A stretch of 64,000 nucleotides of DNA from a virus. Of the stretch, positions 17,134-26,850 are shown in pieces. The translations under genes were made by a program, and so were the position numbers. The notes beneath the pieces are model-generated. The model did no database searches. It was not told the DNA's origin and saw only the letters and a program-made list of their open reading frames with translations. Positions within the stretch are counted from its first letter, which is position 1; each line of letters begins with the position of its first letter. The stretch spans positions 1 to 64,000 of IMG/VR virus record IMGVR_UViG_3300013132_000026; one strand, given 5' to 3'.

Positions 17134-17722
17134 CTAAATTTGAGAATTCCTTTTGGTACTTGGCTAAGATCGCGCTAATGTATTTTACATTTTTAAATCG
17201 GGTTTTTCCGCGAATTTTACCTTGTTGCGTTTGAATTGCGGTTCCCGAGCGAGAGTTTTTCAACGATGTTCTTTGATCGTAGAGGTACTGACCGATACCA
17301 GAAATGCCCGTTTCGATACCTCGCGCCCAGCTTCTGCCCGAAGCCCACGGCATCGGTGAAACTTCCCAAACGTCCTCGCGTGCTGGCATGAAGATCGTCC
17401 AGTTCGCGCCATCTGGAACGGTCCCAACAAACTGAAGCGCTGTCTTTTCGAACAAATCTAAAATTGGCTGAATCGGCTCGTCACCATCGTAAAAGCCGAT
17501 GTAAGAAAATAAATTGCCGTATCCGCCAAGAGTGCCGCTAGTGTTCGGAGAAGATGGGCCAGCTAAAATTTCTTTTGTGATTGGATGATCAAGGAACTCT
17601 CGGATCATTCTCCGCTTGATTGCATTGAAGCGTGCAGTAACTTGCTTCTCGAAAGATCTGCGAATGATTTCGCCAGATTCGCGAGCGATCAATGCTTCAA
17701 CACCACGGGGAAGTCTTGCCAT
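17111..17722 (-). CDS. Putative head-tail connector / tail completion protein
   Basis: A 203-residue protein with a basic helical N-terminus (RRSFEKQVTARFNAIKRRMIREF) and a beta-rich C-terminal part (ENVWEVSPMPWASGRSWARG-like segment, then KYISAILAKYQKEFSNL). A basic helical start followed by beta structure is common in phage proteins that close the tail end. Its family is not recognised. It is separated from the upstream gene by one base and overlaps the downstream one, so the three form an operon. Confidence 0.5.
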   Translation of the reverse strand: MARLPRGVEALIARESGEIIRRSFEKQVTARFNAIKRRMIREFLDHPITKEILAGPSSPNTSGTLGGYGNLFSYIGFYDGDEPIQPILDLFEKTALQFVGTVPDGANWTIFMPAREDVWEVSPMPWASGRSWARGIETGISGIGQYLYDQRTSLKNSRSGTAIQTQQGKIRGKTRFKNVKYISAILAKYQKEFSNLDETAISA

Positions 17723-17723
17723 T

Positions 17724-18179
17724 TTATTCGTTAATCGGAGTCAAGAGAAACGAGTAGTATCTTGGGCCAAACATTCCGTTTGGTTTGTAATCTGAGACGA
17801 ACTGGTAGCGGCGACCATCAAACTCGACTTTGCGAGCTTCTTTCAGGTAAGGCCATGCAGCTGCGTCAACTTTAACCTTAACTGTTCCTGCGGGATACAA
17901 CATTCGTGTCTGATTAGTTGATCCGGGGTACATGGGCTTGTCGTTAGACAAGTATCTAATCTTTGCCTTAAACGTGTAGGACTTTGTAGTGTACGTTGGT
18001 TCGTTAACGGCACGGGAATCGTCTGCTCCATAGAATGCATTGTAGCTACTAGAAGTTGTTAGAATCGTCATTTCTGGATTCATGATAACAGTAATGGTTC
18101 GTTGAAACGTCTCGAAAACGTCATCAAAAATACTGTTAATGTAGGATTTTTGAGAATCAGAAATGTATGAGGTTGGCAT
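17724..18179 (-). CDS. Putative head-tail joining protein
   Basis: A 151-residue protein with a helical start (ISDSQKSYINSIFDDVFETFQR) and a small beta barrel (KSYTFKAKIRYLS, then AGTVKVKVDAAAWPYLKEA, KVEFDGRRYQFVSDYKPNGMFGP). The last segment resembles the compact barrel of phage head-tail joining proteins, which often contain ..v.i.G..Y.v.....dG.fgp. Assignment rests on that and on gene order. It is the first gene of the minus-strand tail operon. Confidence 0.5.
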   Translation of the reverse strand: MPTSYISDSQKSYINSIFDDVFETFQRTITVIMNPEMTILTTSSSYNAFYGADDSRAVNEPTYTTKSYTFKAKIRYLSNDKPMYPGSTNQTRMLYPAGTVKVKVDAAAWPYLKEARKVEFDGRRYQFVSDYKPNGMFGPRYYSFLLTPINE

Positions 18180-18185
18180 ATTTTT

Positions 18186-18193
18186 CTTTACAC
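18186..18193 (-). promoter_or_regulatory. Late-promoter-like element GTGTAAAG
   Basis: Variant of the recurring element, on the minus strand, ending 6 bases before the ATG at 18179. No Shine-Dalgarno lies between. The same gap must hold the plus-strand promoter for the gene at 18233, where only a poor TTTACA/TATAGT pair is seen. Confidence 0.45.
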
Positions 18194-18232
18194 TTTTTAT
18201 CTCTAATTTATTATATAGTAAGGCAAAAGGTT

Positions 18233-18529
18233 ATGACGGGCAAAGAATACCTGAACGACAGGGTTAAGGTCAACACCTCTGATTTATTCAAGAGGATGTT
18301 AATGATTTTGGAAGACATTAAGCATGAACATGATAGGCAATTTGCAAAATTGCTAGAAGCTGCGCCCGAAAGCTTCAAACCAGTTGTCTCCCAAGCTAAC
18401 TATCTAGATGACGAAAAAGCCGCATATTTGCGGAAACGTATCTTAGATGTTGGCAACGAACTGCTTAGAAAACTAGCTTCTGAGCTAGAGCAAGTTCGCG
18501 TCGAATTTCACCATACATTTAAACAATAA
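18233..18529 (+). CDS. Small coiled-coil tail-module protein
   Basis: A 98-residue, mostly helical and highly charged protein (TSDLFKRMLMILEDIKHEHDRQF, then EKAAYLRKRILDVGNELLRKLASELEQV). The family is not recognised. It begins the plus-strand tail operon and ends one base before the chaperone gene, so a role in tail assembly is inferred. The frame is open 66 bases further upstream through the divergent promoter region; I chose the ATG preceded by AAAAGG. Confidence 0.55.
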   Translation: MTGKEYLNDRVKVNTSDLFKRMLMILEDIKHEHDRQFAKLLEAAPESFKPVVSQANYLDDEKAAYLRKRILDVGNELLRKLASELEQVRVEFHHTFKQ

Positions 18530-18530
18530 C

Positions 18531-19277
18531 ATGAAAGAACTCTATAGTTTCACCGTAAATCTCGAAAAAGAAGTCGAAAAGACCGAGACTAAAGAAGAGG
18601 ACGGCAAGACGATCACCGTTACCCAAAAGGTAAAGGAAGAGGTTCCCGTGAAGCTAATCATCAAGCAGCCTTCGCGAAAGAATATCGAAGACGCCGATCT
18701 TCAGTATAGCATCGAGATGTCCTCGTGCATTAAGAAGGGTATTTTGACGCGAGGGATGTTAATGAAGAAATACGCCGATACGGGCGGCGTTCTTACCGAG
18801 AGTGACGCTCAAGAGATGCTCAAGATCTACGGAACTATTGCGGGTTTAGAACAGGAGTATGTGAGTATGGTAGCGCGCACTGAAAATCGCGACAAAGAAA
18901 ATGAAACGCGCATTCTTGAGAAGATTATGGCAGGGAAGCAGCGGCTAATGCAACTAGAGTCGTCGTATTCGAATTTGATTTCAAACACTGCCGATATGAT
19001 TGCGGTCAATAATGTTATTCGCTGGTATTGTTTGACTCTTATTCACAAGCAAACTCTGCCAGACGGTCAGATCGAGCCAATGTTCCCCGGTTATACTCTC
19101 GAAGATAAGATCGAGACGCTACACAAGCTCGATGAAGAAGAAGATCCGCTGTATAAAAAAACTTACAAGAAATTGGCTAGCTTTGTAGCTTTCTGGTATT
19201 ATAGCAAGAATGCGACTCGCGAAGACTTTGACGCTTTAAACAAAGACATTGAAGAAGGACAATTCACTAGCGAGTAA
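18531..19277 (+). CDS. Tail assembly chaperone, first part (G-like)
   Basis: A 248-residue acidic helical protein placed two genes before the tape measure, where lambda G-type chaperones sit. The start has a beta pair (LYSFTVNLEKEVEKTE, PVKLIIKQPSRKNIED), as is common in such chaperones, followed by a long helix (EQEYVSMVARTENRDKENETR). Its 3' end overlaps the next frame by up to 38 bases. The next frame has no ATG for about 188 codons, as expected if it is reached by ribosomal frameshift. It ends with an acidic EEGQFTSE tail. Confidence 0.65.
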   Translation: MKELYSFTVNLEKEVEKTETKEEDGKTITVTQKVKEEVPVKLIIKQPSRKNIEDADLQYSIEMSSCIKKGILTRGMLMKKYADTGGVLTESDAQEMLKIYGTIAGLEQEYVSMVARTENRDKENETRILEKIMAGKQRLMQLESSYSNLISNTADMIAVNNVIRWYCLTLIHKQTLPDGQIEPMFPGYTLEDKIETLHKLDEEEDPLYKKTYKKLASFVAFWYYSKNATREDFDALNKDIEEGQFTSE

Positions 19278-20241
19278 GCTTTTCCTACTGTTTTATGAAA
19301 TATCGAAAGGTTTCGCAAAAAGAGATTTTTGCGGAAAAGATATTTACATCAAACATCTAGGAGTTAACGAAAAATCGTTTTTCGACTATCGTTATCAAGA
19401 GTTTTTAAAGCACGCTAAAGATGCTGGAATTCCGACTGAAGAAGAGGCTCTGAAAAAAGCCAGTGAAGAAGGTTTTTGGACAGACTCTGACGAGAAGGAA
19501 ATCGAGACGACAAAAAGCTATATTGATCGCCTCATAGGTACGAGAAAAAGTCTTTTTCGGCAACTTGAGATTAAAGAGATCAACGAGCAAATAACTGCCG
19601 AAAGAGAGAAGTTACACAAAAAAATTCAACAGCGGCGCGAAGTCCTCGGTAAGACCGCTGAAGAATATGCGAGCAACAGGTCAAATGACTATATCATTTA
19701 CCAAAGCTTGTACAAAGACGAGAGTTTAAAAGAGCGTCTATTTTCGAAAGAAGATTTCGAGGAAATCACTTACGAAGACCTTATTCGTTATATTTTGTTT
19801 TATAACGAGTATATGACCGAGATCGAAGACCTGAATTTACAGAAGATCGTTTTGGCCGACTTCTTTCAGGTCTACTTCTTAGTTTTGGAGCAACCGATTC
19901 AATTCTTCGGTAAGCCGATGATCGAACTGAGCGACTTACAAGTTCGATTAATCGTTTACGGCAAGATCTTTAAGAACATATTCGAGACAACACAGAACAT
20001 TCCAGACAACATTCGTCAAGATCCAGAGGCGTTGTTGCAATACGTCGATAAGACAAAGGCCAAAGAGCGTTTCGACTCGAAGAAAAAGACTAATGAAAAT
20101 GCTAGCGCCGAGATGGTATTCGGCGCAACAAAGGAAGAATTGCCACAAGGAGCCGAAAAAGGCAAATCGCTCAATAAAATCATGCGCGAGAAGAAGGTTA
20201 TGAATATGGAGGAGCTAATGAAATTACATGGTGAGGAGTAA
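19240..20241 (+). CDS. Tail assembly chaperone, second part (GT-like extension)
   Basis: About 330 residues, open from base 19240 (just after an in-frame TAA) to 20241, in the +1 frame relative to the previous gene. There is no ATG in the first 188 codons, and the only near start is a TTG at 19249 without a ribosome binding site. It is charged and helical (ETTKSYIDRLIGTRKSLFRQ), with a globular part around IVLADFFQVYFLVLEQPIQFF. Gene order (chaperone, overlapping extension, tape measure) is that of lambda G/GT. A +1 shift at AAA-G (codon at 19242) would join the frames. Initiation at the TTG is the alternative. Confidence 0.6.
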   Translation, partial: TKTLKKDNSLASKLFLLFYEISKGFAKRDFCGKDIYIKHLGVNEKSFFDYRYQEFLKHAKDAGIPTEEEALKKASEEGFWTDSDEKEIETTKSYIDRLIGTRKSLFRQLEIKEINEQITAEREKLHKKIQQRREVLGKTAEEYASNRSNDYIIYQSLYKDESLKERLFSKEDFEEITYEDLIRYILFYNEYMTEIEDLNLQKIVLADFFQVYFLVLEQPIQFFGKPMIELSDLQVRLIVYGKIFKNIFETTQNIPDNIRQDPEALLQYVDKTKAKERFDSKKKTNENASAEMVFGATKEELPQGAEKGKSLNKIMREKKVMNMEELMKLHGEE

Positions 20242-20248
20242 CTTTTGG

Positions 20249-20257
20249 GTGTAAATA
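20249..20257 (+). promoter_or_regulatory. Late-promoter-like element GTGTAAATA
   Basis: Exact copy of the recurring 9-mer in the 33-base gap before the tape measure gene, 17 bases before its ATG. Here an AAAGG-type ribosome binding site does follow, so the message would have a short leader. Confidence 0.55.
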
Positions 20258-20274
20258 ACTCAAAAGGTTAAAGA

Positions 20275-23200
20275 ATGGCAAAAGGAATCCAAGTACCCGT
20301 AACGCAGACTGGGCTAAGTCAGTCTATTAATCAAGCCGTTAAGAAAGTAGGGCCGATTAATGTACCGATTAACGTCAATCCCAATGCGTTCAAGAACCTT
20401 TCACAGCCACTTGGTAGAATCACGGGTCTTGCCAGCGAGTTTGAAAAGTCAATTGCGGCGTCTAATGCGCGTGTTATCGCATTCGGCGCGTCAGTAGGTA
20501 TCATCAATGGCTTTCAGAACGCCCTTTCTCAACTTGTAAAAACGGGCATTGAAGTTCAAAAAACTCTTGCCGATATTTCTGCTATCAGTGGGGCAACTGG
20601 CGTTGAGCTTTCTAAGCTCGCAGATGGTATTTTCGATGTTGCCAAAAATACGGGTCAGTCATTCAAAACGGCATCTGAAGCTGCACTAGAGTTTTCTCGC
20701 CAAGGTTTGGCGTTAGAAGAAACGATCAAGAGAACAAACGATGCGTTAACACTGAGCCGCTTTACTGGTTTAAGCGCAGCCGATTCGGTAGATACTCTAA
20801 CTGCCGCATTTAACTCGTTCCAAGAGTCTGGAGTCACTACGGCAGAAATTCTGAATAAGTTAGTCGCAGTTGACTCGGCTTATGCAGTTTCTGCTGCTGA
20901 CCTTGCAAAAGCTATTTCTCGCGTAGGTTCAGTAGGTATCGAGGCTGGCGTTTCGCTAGATGAACTTAATGCTGCGGTAACGGCAGTTCAGCAGAGAACT
21001 GCGCGTGGTGGTGCAGTTATTGGTAACGCATTCAAGACGATTTTTACAAACCTTAGATCCGAGAATGCGATCAAGGCTTTGCGCGATATTGGAGTAGAGT
21101 CTCTTGACCTTCAGGGAAATTTAAAGCCTTCGCTACAAGTTATTAAAGAACTTGCGGTCGCCGTGCAAGGTTTAGGAGAGGGTGAACGTGTTCAGATTTT
21201 AGAAACGATCGCTAGTAAGTACAACATTAACATTTTGTCTGCACTTATTGGCGATTTGACGGATAAGCAGAGTGCATTTACTGGAGCGCTGGAAAAGAGC
21301 GCCAATGCAGCGTCAGAAGCTTACGATAGACAAAAGCAGTTAAACGAAACTTTGGCGGCGGCGATTAACAATACGACCGTTTCCGTAACGCAACTTTTCA
21401 ACAAGCTCTCAGAAATTGGAGTAAACGAAAATCTAACTGCGCTGCTGAAGTTTGTAAACGATTTACTATCTGGTTTCAATAAGCTGCTCGACTCTGAAAG
21501 CGTCGGCGGAAACATTGCGAAGGGTTTGATCAAGGGCATCAGCGATGTATTTTTCACCGTTGGTCTTCCAATCATTGCGGCCATCTTCGTAAAACTGACT
21601 CGCGATATTGCTCAGTTCGGTATCGAGTCTTTAAAAACTATTCTCGGAATCAATCAACAGGTGCGCGAGCGTCAGGCTCTTGAACAAGCCGTAGTAAATA
21701 CGCTAATTAAAGATCAGCAAGTAATGGCTACGATTCTTGCTCTGAGTGGAGACAGGGCAAAGCAAGAGCAGTATTTACTTAATGTTTACAATCAGCAGAT
21801 TGCCGCACTACAAAAGGTTCAGAGCATCGCACAATCTGTTGCTCCTGCTCTTCAAGGCGCTGGACTTAGCGCGACATCTGGTCAAGTTCGCAGACGCGCA
21901 GCTGGTGGTTATCTGCCAAGTCAAGAAGCCTCCGATGTTCGTCGCGGTGTTGGCGGCGCAAGTCCATCCTCAAAAGTAGTTTCGATTCCAAATTTCGCAT
22001 TTGGCGGCGGTAAGCACGGGACAATGATCGCCAATACGAGCGAGTATATTGTTCCTAATTTTGCGAACGGTGGGTCGGCAATCTTTAATCCTGATATGGT
22101 TAAGGCTTATGGATTGCCAGCGGGAGCCAAGAAGATCAATGCGTCTGGCGGCTATGTCCCGAATTTTGCTAGATATGTTTATGATGCTGACCGTATCGTA
22201 GCAGATAAAAATGCCTTATTAAAGGCAATTTTAGCTTCTAGAGCGAAAAAGAATTTGATTGTCGGACCAGCCGGAGCCGGTAAAAGTACTTATGGCGGAG
22301 GGCTTGGATCGTTCATAACGAACGTTGCTCAACTAGGCGATGCTACTGAAATTGATATTTTATCTAGCGCGGGCAGAACAAAGGAGGGGGGATTTTCGAA
22401 AAATTTCCAAGAACTTGTAAACGCCGTAAACGTTTCTGGAGGCAAAGTTTCTTATCTATATGCTAGTAATATGGATATCCTTTCTCGCCGCTATGGAAGA
22501 ACAGAAAATGCTATTCAAGAAGGAGATTTGAGAAGTAAAAAGCAAATTGTAGGCACAATTTATGCGCCATTAAATCAATTTGACTTTATTTCAAAGATGA
22601 AAGGAAGTTCTAAAAACTTCCAGATGACTCGCGGATCTGGCGGCTTTATTCCAAATTTTGTAAATGAGCTACCCGGTAAAACGCCTGCATATAGTCAGCC
22701 AAAAACTAAACCAAAAGGTTCTAATTTAGATTCAGTTACAGTAGACGCAAGATGGTCGGGAGGAGCAGTTATGCTTTTGCCGTCCAGCAAGCAAAGACAG
22801 AAATTTTTAAAGCAAGGATACAGTACAGCGCCAAGTGCAAACGTAAGCAAAAAGGAAGTTCTACCTGATGGGAGAAGAATTTCGGGTGTTCTTTTTGATG
22901 CTTTCGCTGTAATACCAAGTGAATTAAAAAGTAGAAGTGGACAAGAAATTGCAAATATTGAAGAACGAGTTAAAAAGGTTGTTTATCAAACTGGATCTGA
23001 AATAATAGCAGATTTTGATCCACTACAAAGACCGCAAGTAGGAGCAGATGAGTTTGCAAGAGTATATGATAAAAAAGGTGGTGCCGCTGGTGCCGCATCC
23101 GCAGTTGCTGGATCGATTTTTGAAGCTGCCGTTGACTATGCATTAAATCCACAAAAAGCAACGAATGTACAAAGTACGCTCGATGTTCCTAGGTTATCAC

Positions 23201-26200
23201 CAGAATTAATTAAAGCCTTTGGAATTACCACTCCTTATGGAACATCGTCTGGAGGCGATTATAAAATTAGTGCCGAGAGAGCACAAGCGTTTGCAGACCA
23301 AATTATTAGAAATAAAGTGTATCAGCCGCCAGCTCCAAAAGCTGCTGCGTCTACTGGTTACGTTCCAAATTTTGCGAAACAATCGGCGCTTTCTGATGCT
23401 ATCGGACGTGAAATTGGCGCTGGAGTTAATCCAAGCCAAATCCGAGTCACGCAAGACGGAAGACTCAGAAACTCGCAAAATCCAAATGGCCTTGCAGTAA
23501 TCAACACAAGAGACGAGCCAAACGGAAAAGTTCCAAACTTTGCCAGAGAAAGATATGCCGCTGGAGAAATTGTAAATGGGAAAAAGGTTGGTGGACAGTT
23601 TAAACCAGCATCGGCAGCTTCTGGTCGGACCGCGAGTGCAACTACGCCACTAACAGATCAAACTGCAAAATTGTTTTTGGCATTTTCTGGACTAACTCTT
23701 GTTTCTTCGACTCTACAATCAACATTCAAAGATACTGAATCTAGTATAGCTAAATTCGCCACTGCAACATCTAATGTTGTTCAAACGCTTTCAAGTGGTG
23801 CGCTGCTTGGTAATTTAGTGCAGCAAACTGGATTGTCTGGTTTGGCTAAAAGAGGAGGTGTTCTTGGAAGTGTTGGACGTATAGCTGGAAATGCTGGAAT
23901 AATTGGCGCAATCGGTGGCGCTGGTATAGGTATTTATCAAGAAATTCAGGCAGCAAGAGAAGCGGAACGTCAACGACCAATTTTAGCTGGAGAAGAAGGA
24001 GCTGGTCGTAGAATCGCAGATATCGCCGCTCAAGAAACCAATCCTGAGTCAATCAGAGAACAGCTACTTAAAGATTTCCAAGCTGGACAAGCAGAATTTG
24101 AAAGAATTCAAGCTCAATTACAACAAGGAAGCGAAAGAGCTGCGGCGGCTCGGCTTAATGTCGCCGCTTTTGGAACTGGTGGAGAATTCGACCCACAGCT
24201 TCAAGAAAATGTAAAATTTTTAGAAGAAAGAAAAAAACTGGAAGAAGAGCTTAATACTTTACTGGGAGGTCAGCAAAAATTTTTGCAACAAATTGGAGCA
24301 ACGACAAATGATATAGAAAATGCTGCCAAGAGAAAAGAAAAATTAGAAAAAGAAGCGAATACCGAAGCTGAAAGACGCATAAATCTAGAGCAGGCTTTTG
24401 AAAAAATTGCTTTATCTATTTTAAAGGGCGATAATGAACGTTTGAAAGCGCGTGCGCAAATTGCCGCGCAAGATATTAAAAATGCAGCCAATCTTAATAG
24501 TTTTCAAAAACAAGAATTAGAGTTTAATAGAAAAATTCAAGACTTTGAAGAAGAGTCAACGCAGAAGCAAAGAGACCTTTTAAATTTAACTGTTCAGCAG
24601 TTAATTAAGGGCGGAAGTTTAGCGAGCGTAACTGAAGAACAAGCGAATAGGCTCAAGCAGATACTTGAAAGTGGAACAGAAATTGCCGATAACTCGCAAT
24701 TAATTGCAGATCTTGGAATTAAAAATGCAACTGTAGTTAATGAAGAAATTGAAAAAGTATCGAACAAAATAGCTTTGCAAAAGGAAGAGACTCGTGGGCT
24801 AATAGAGCGTTTTTCAATTACTCAAAGAGCCTCAATTGAGGCGTCTAAACAGTTAGGTTTTATTGAAGCTCAAACAAGAGCTTTAAATGCTCAAGCTGAA
24901 ACTGCAAGGGAAATTGAAATAATAGAAGCTAAAAGAAGTCGCTTAAGATCGGGAAAGGCTCAAGAATTAAATATTGAAAATATAAGATCAGGTATAGCGA
25001 CAAGAGGCATAGCTTCTCCGACGCAAACTAGACAGCTTCTAGAAGCTGAAAAAAATCTTAATTTTGTAACTAAAAGAAATAATGTAGAAGAAACTTATAG
25101 GCGCTCTCAAGAAGAAGGCTTTAACGCTTTAAGAAATGCATATATTGAACAAGTAAATGGTTCTGAATTCATATCTGACGCAGAGCAAAAACGGGCGGAA
25201 AGTTTATTGCAATCAGCTAAAACAGCAGAAGATTTACAAAAGATTTATGCTGCATTTGACCCTAGTTTTTCTGGAATTGGGACAAACGAAAATCGAGCAT
25301 TAGAATATCAATTGTCTTTATTTGAACAGTCAAAAGCTATATTAGAAGAAAGAAAAAAAATAATAGACGCTAATATAAGTTTATCGAAAGAGGAAAGAGA
25401 CCTCGAAATTCAAAAGCTAAATATTGAAATTAAGCGCAGAGATCGCGTATTAGAAATTGCGAAAATCAGAGAAAGCTCTAGGCTAAAAGCTGGGGTTGCT
25501 ACCGCGCTTGACGACTTAGAGGCTGAATCAGAAAACTTTTATGAAACACTCGGCAACAGAACTACAATAGCTTTTAGGGATGGCTTAACAGACGCATTGA
25601 GTGCGGCTATTTCTCAAACTGACGATCTTGGTGATGCGCTGCAAAATGTTGCGCGTAATTTCTTGCAGACGATTCAGCAGGCATTTTTGCAACAAGCTTC
25701 GGGGCAAATTGTGCAGTTAATCGGAAAGAGCTTCAATTTTGCCAATGGTGGAATCGTAAAAAAATACGCTGGAGGCGGAAAGGTAGTTGGAGGAAGCGGC
25801 TATAAAGATGACGTTCCAGCGATGCTCACAAGCGGAGAGTTTGTGATGAGAAAGTCTGCCGTGCAGAAGTATGGCATGGAAAATCTTGAAAGAATGAACA
25901 ACGGCGGGATCTTCCTGCCCGGTGTTCGTGGCGCTGGTGCAATCTCTGGCTACGGCGACATCACAAAGTTCGCAAAGCAGACAACTACTAGCGGCGCAAC
26001 AGACGTTATGATGGGCGGCGCGTCTTCGGCATTCATTAACCTTGAAGATCAAAGCGCAAGGCTTTCTCGTTTTGGACTTCTAAACGAAGATACGATTAAT
26101 CAAGAAATTAGAGCGGCACAAGAACAGGGCTTAAATCTTATTAGAGAAAGAGAAGCTTATAGAACGGCACAGAGAAAAGCGTTCCAGCAACAGCTGGTTA

Positions 26201-26850
26201 GCACTTTAGCTTCTGCCGCAATAAGCTTCGGAGTTGGAAAATTGACCGCTCCAAAGGTAACGGGCCTTCCCGCATCTTTATCAAAAACAGGAACTCCATT
26301 TGCTGCAAACGCTGGCCCAGCATCATTTGGCAATGTCGCTTTATTAAAGGGCGCTCCAATTAAATTTAGTGGCGGAATTGGTTCATTTATGAATCCAGTT
26401 GGCGCAAAGCCAATTCCATTTCGTGCTTATGGTGGATTGATGCGCCGCTACGCTGCTGGAGGTCCAACTGACGACATTCCTGCTCTATTGATGGGCGGCG
26501 AATATGTCATGAGCCGTCAATCGACGCGCAAATACGGCAAGCAGTTCTTCGATGCGATGAACCAAGGTAGAGCGCCAAGATTCGCAGAAGGCGGGGTGGT
26601 CGGTGGAGCTAACGGAACTGAACTTGGGGATAAGTTTGACAAGCTCTCTACCAAACTCGAAACGACCGCAGCTTCGAACATTAGCATCAACATTAATGTC
26701 ACGAACGGCGGATCGTCAGAAACTCAAACTCAAGGCGACACGAATCGCGGCGGCATCGATTACAAGAAGATGGGCGATCAGATTCGCCAAGTTGTTATCC
26801 AAACGATCAACGAAGAAAAACGCCTCGGTGGTTCACTGAGAAGTAGATAA
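20275..26850 (+). CDS. Tail tape measure protein with embedded P-loop and nuclease-like modules
   Basis: A 2,191-residue tape measure. Residues about 45-450 are the TP901-type core (QKTLADISAISGATGVELSKL, then a TGLSAADSVDTLTAAFNSF helix). Residues 1843-1868 and 2066-2090 hold the two classic C-terminal motifs (DDVPAMLTSGEFVMRKSAVQ, DDIPALLMGGEYVMSRQSTR). The centre is unusual. Six (I/V)PNF(A/V) motifs begin at residues 571, 593, 628, 792, 1030 and 1086. Between them lie a Walker A loop GPAGAGKST (664-672) in a 160-residue module and a 230-residue module with IFEAAVDYAL (E950) and GGDYK (D995, K997), loosely like a PD-(D/E)XK nuclease. A long charged coiled coil follows at about 1200-1790. 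DNA from about 22.2 to 25.6 kb looks more AT-rich than its flanks. The protein sets tail length and is ejected with the genome, so the modules could act in the host; this is inference. Confidence 0.9.
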   Translation: MAKGIQVPVTQTGLSQSINQAVKKVGPINVPINVNPNAFKNLSQPLGRITGLASEFEKSIAASNARVIAFGASVGIINGFQNALSQLVKTGIEVQKTLADISAISGATGVELSKLADGIFDVAKNTGQSFKTASEAALEFSRQGLALEETIKRTNDALTLSRFTGLSAADSVDTLTAAFNSFQESGVTTAEILNKLVAVDSAYAVSAADLAKAISRVGSVGIEAGVSLDELNAAVTAVQQRTARGGAVIGNAFKTIFTNLRSENAIKALRDIGVESLDLQGNLKPSLQVIKELAVAVQGLGEGERVQILETIASKYNINILSALIGDLTDKQSAFTGALEKSANAASEAYDRQKQLNETLAAAINNTTVSVTQLFNKLSEIGVNENLTALLKFVNDLLSGFNKLLDSESVGGNIAKGLIKGISDVFFTVGLPIIAAIFVKLTRDIAQFGIESLKTILGINQQVRERQALEQAVVNTLIKDQQVMATILALSGDRAKQEQYLLNVYNQQIAALQKVQSIAQSVAPALQGAGLSATSGQVRRRAAGGYLPSQEASDVRRGVGGASPSSKVVSIPNFAFGGGKHGTMIANTSEYIVPNFANGGSAIFNPDMVKAYGLPAGAKKINASGGYVPNFARYVYDADRIVADKNALLKAILASRAKKNLIVGPAGAGKSTYGGGLGSFITNVAQLGDATEIDILSSAGRTKEGGFSKNFQELVNAVNVSGGKVSYLYASNMDILSRRYGRTENAIQEGDLRSKKQIVGTIYAPLNQFDFISKMKGSSKNFQMTRGSGGFIPNFVNELPGKTPAYSQPKTKPKGSNLDSVTVDARWSGGAVMLLPSSKQRQKFLKQGYSTAPSANVSKKEVLPDGRRISGVLFDAFAVIPSELKSRSGQEIANIEERVKKVVYQTGSEIIADFDPLQRPQVGADEFARVYDKKGGAAGAASAVAGSIFEAAVDYALNPQKATNVQSTLDVPRLSPELIKAFGITTPYGTSSGGDYKISAERAQAFADQIIRNKVYQPPAPKAAASTGYVPNFAKQSALSDAIGREIGAGVNPSQIRVTQDGRLRNSQNPNGLAVINTRDEPNGKVPNFARERYAAGEIVNGKKVGGQFKPASAASGRTASATTPLTDQTAKLFLAFSGLTLVSSTLQSTFKDTESSIAKFATATSNVVQTLSSGALLGNLVQQTGLSGLAKRGGVLGSVGRIAGNAGIIGAIGGAGIGIYQEIQAAREAERQRPILAGEEGAGRRIADIAAQETNPESIREQLLKDFQAGQAEFERIQAQLQQGSERAAAARLNVAAFGTGGEFDPQLQENVKFLEERKKLEEELNTLLGGQQKFLQQIGATTNDIENAAKRKEKLEKEANTEAERRINLEQAFEKIALSILKGDNERLKARAQIAAQDIKNAANLNSFQKQELEFNRKIQDFEEESTQKQRDLLNLTVQQLIKGGSLASVTEEQANRLKQILESGTEIADNSQLIADLGIKNATVVNEEIEKVSNKIALQKEETRGLIERFSITQRASIEASKQLGFIEAQTRALNAQAETAREIEIIEAKRSRLRSGKAQELNIENIRSGIATRGIASPTQTRQLLEAEKNLNFVTKRNNVEETYRRSQEEGFNALRNAYIEQVNGSEFISDAEQKRAESLLQSAKTAEDLQKIYAAFDPSFSGIGTNENRALEYQLSLFEQSKAILEERKKIIDANISLSKEERDLEIQKLNIEIKRRDRVLEIAKIRESSRLKAGVATALDDLEAESENFYETLGNRTTIAFRDGLTDALSAAISQTDDLGDALQNVARNFLQTIQQAFLQQASGQIVQLIGKSFNFANGGIVKKYAGGGKVVGGSGYKDDVPAMLTSGEFVMRKSAVQKYGMENLERMNNGGIFLPGVRGAGAISGYGDITKFAKQTTTSGATDVMMGGASSAFINLEDQSARLSRFGLLNEDTINQEIRAAQEQGLNLIREREAYRTAQRKAFQQQLVSTLASAAISFGVGKLTAPKVTGLPASLSKTGTPFAANAGPASFGNVALLKGAPIKFSGGIGSFMNPVGAKPIPFRAYGGLMRRYAAGGPTDDIPALLMGGEYVMSRQSTRKYGKQFFDAMNQGRAPRFAEGGVVGGANGTELGDKFDKLSTKLETTAASNISININVTNGGSSETQTQGDTNRGGIDYKKMGDQIRQVVIQTINEEKRLGGSLRSR

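Noticed and set aside
19233-19241. T-TTA-AAC heptamer as a -1 frameshift site in the chaperone gene
   Set aside because: A -1 shift there reads only about three codons before TGA and does not enter the long second frame, which lies in +1.
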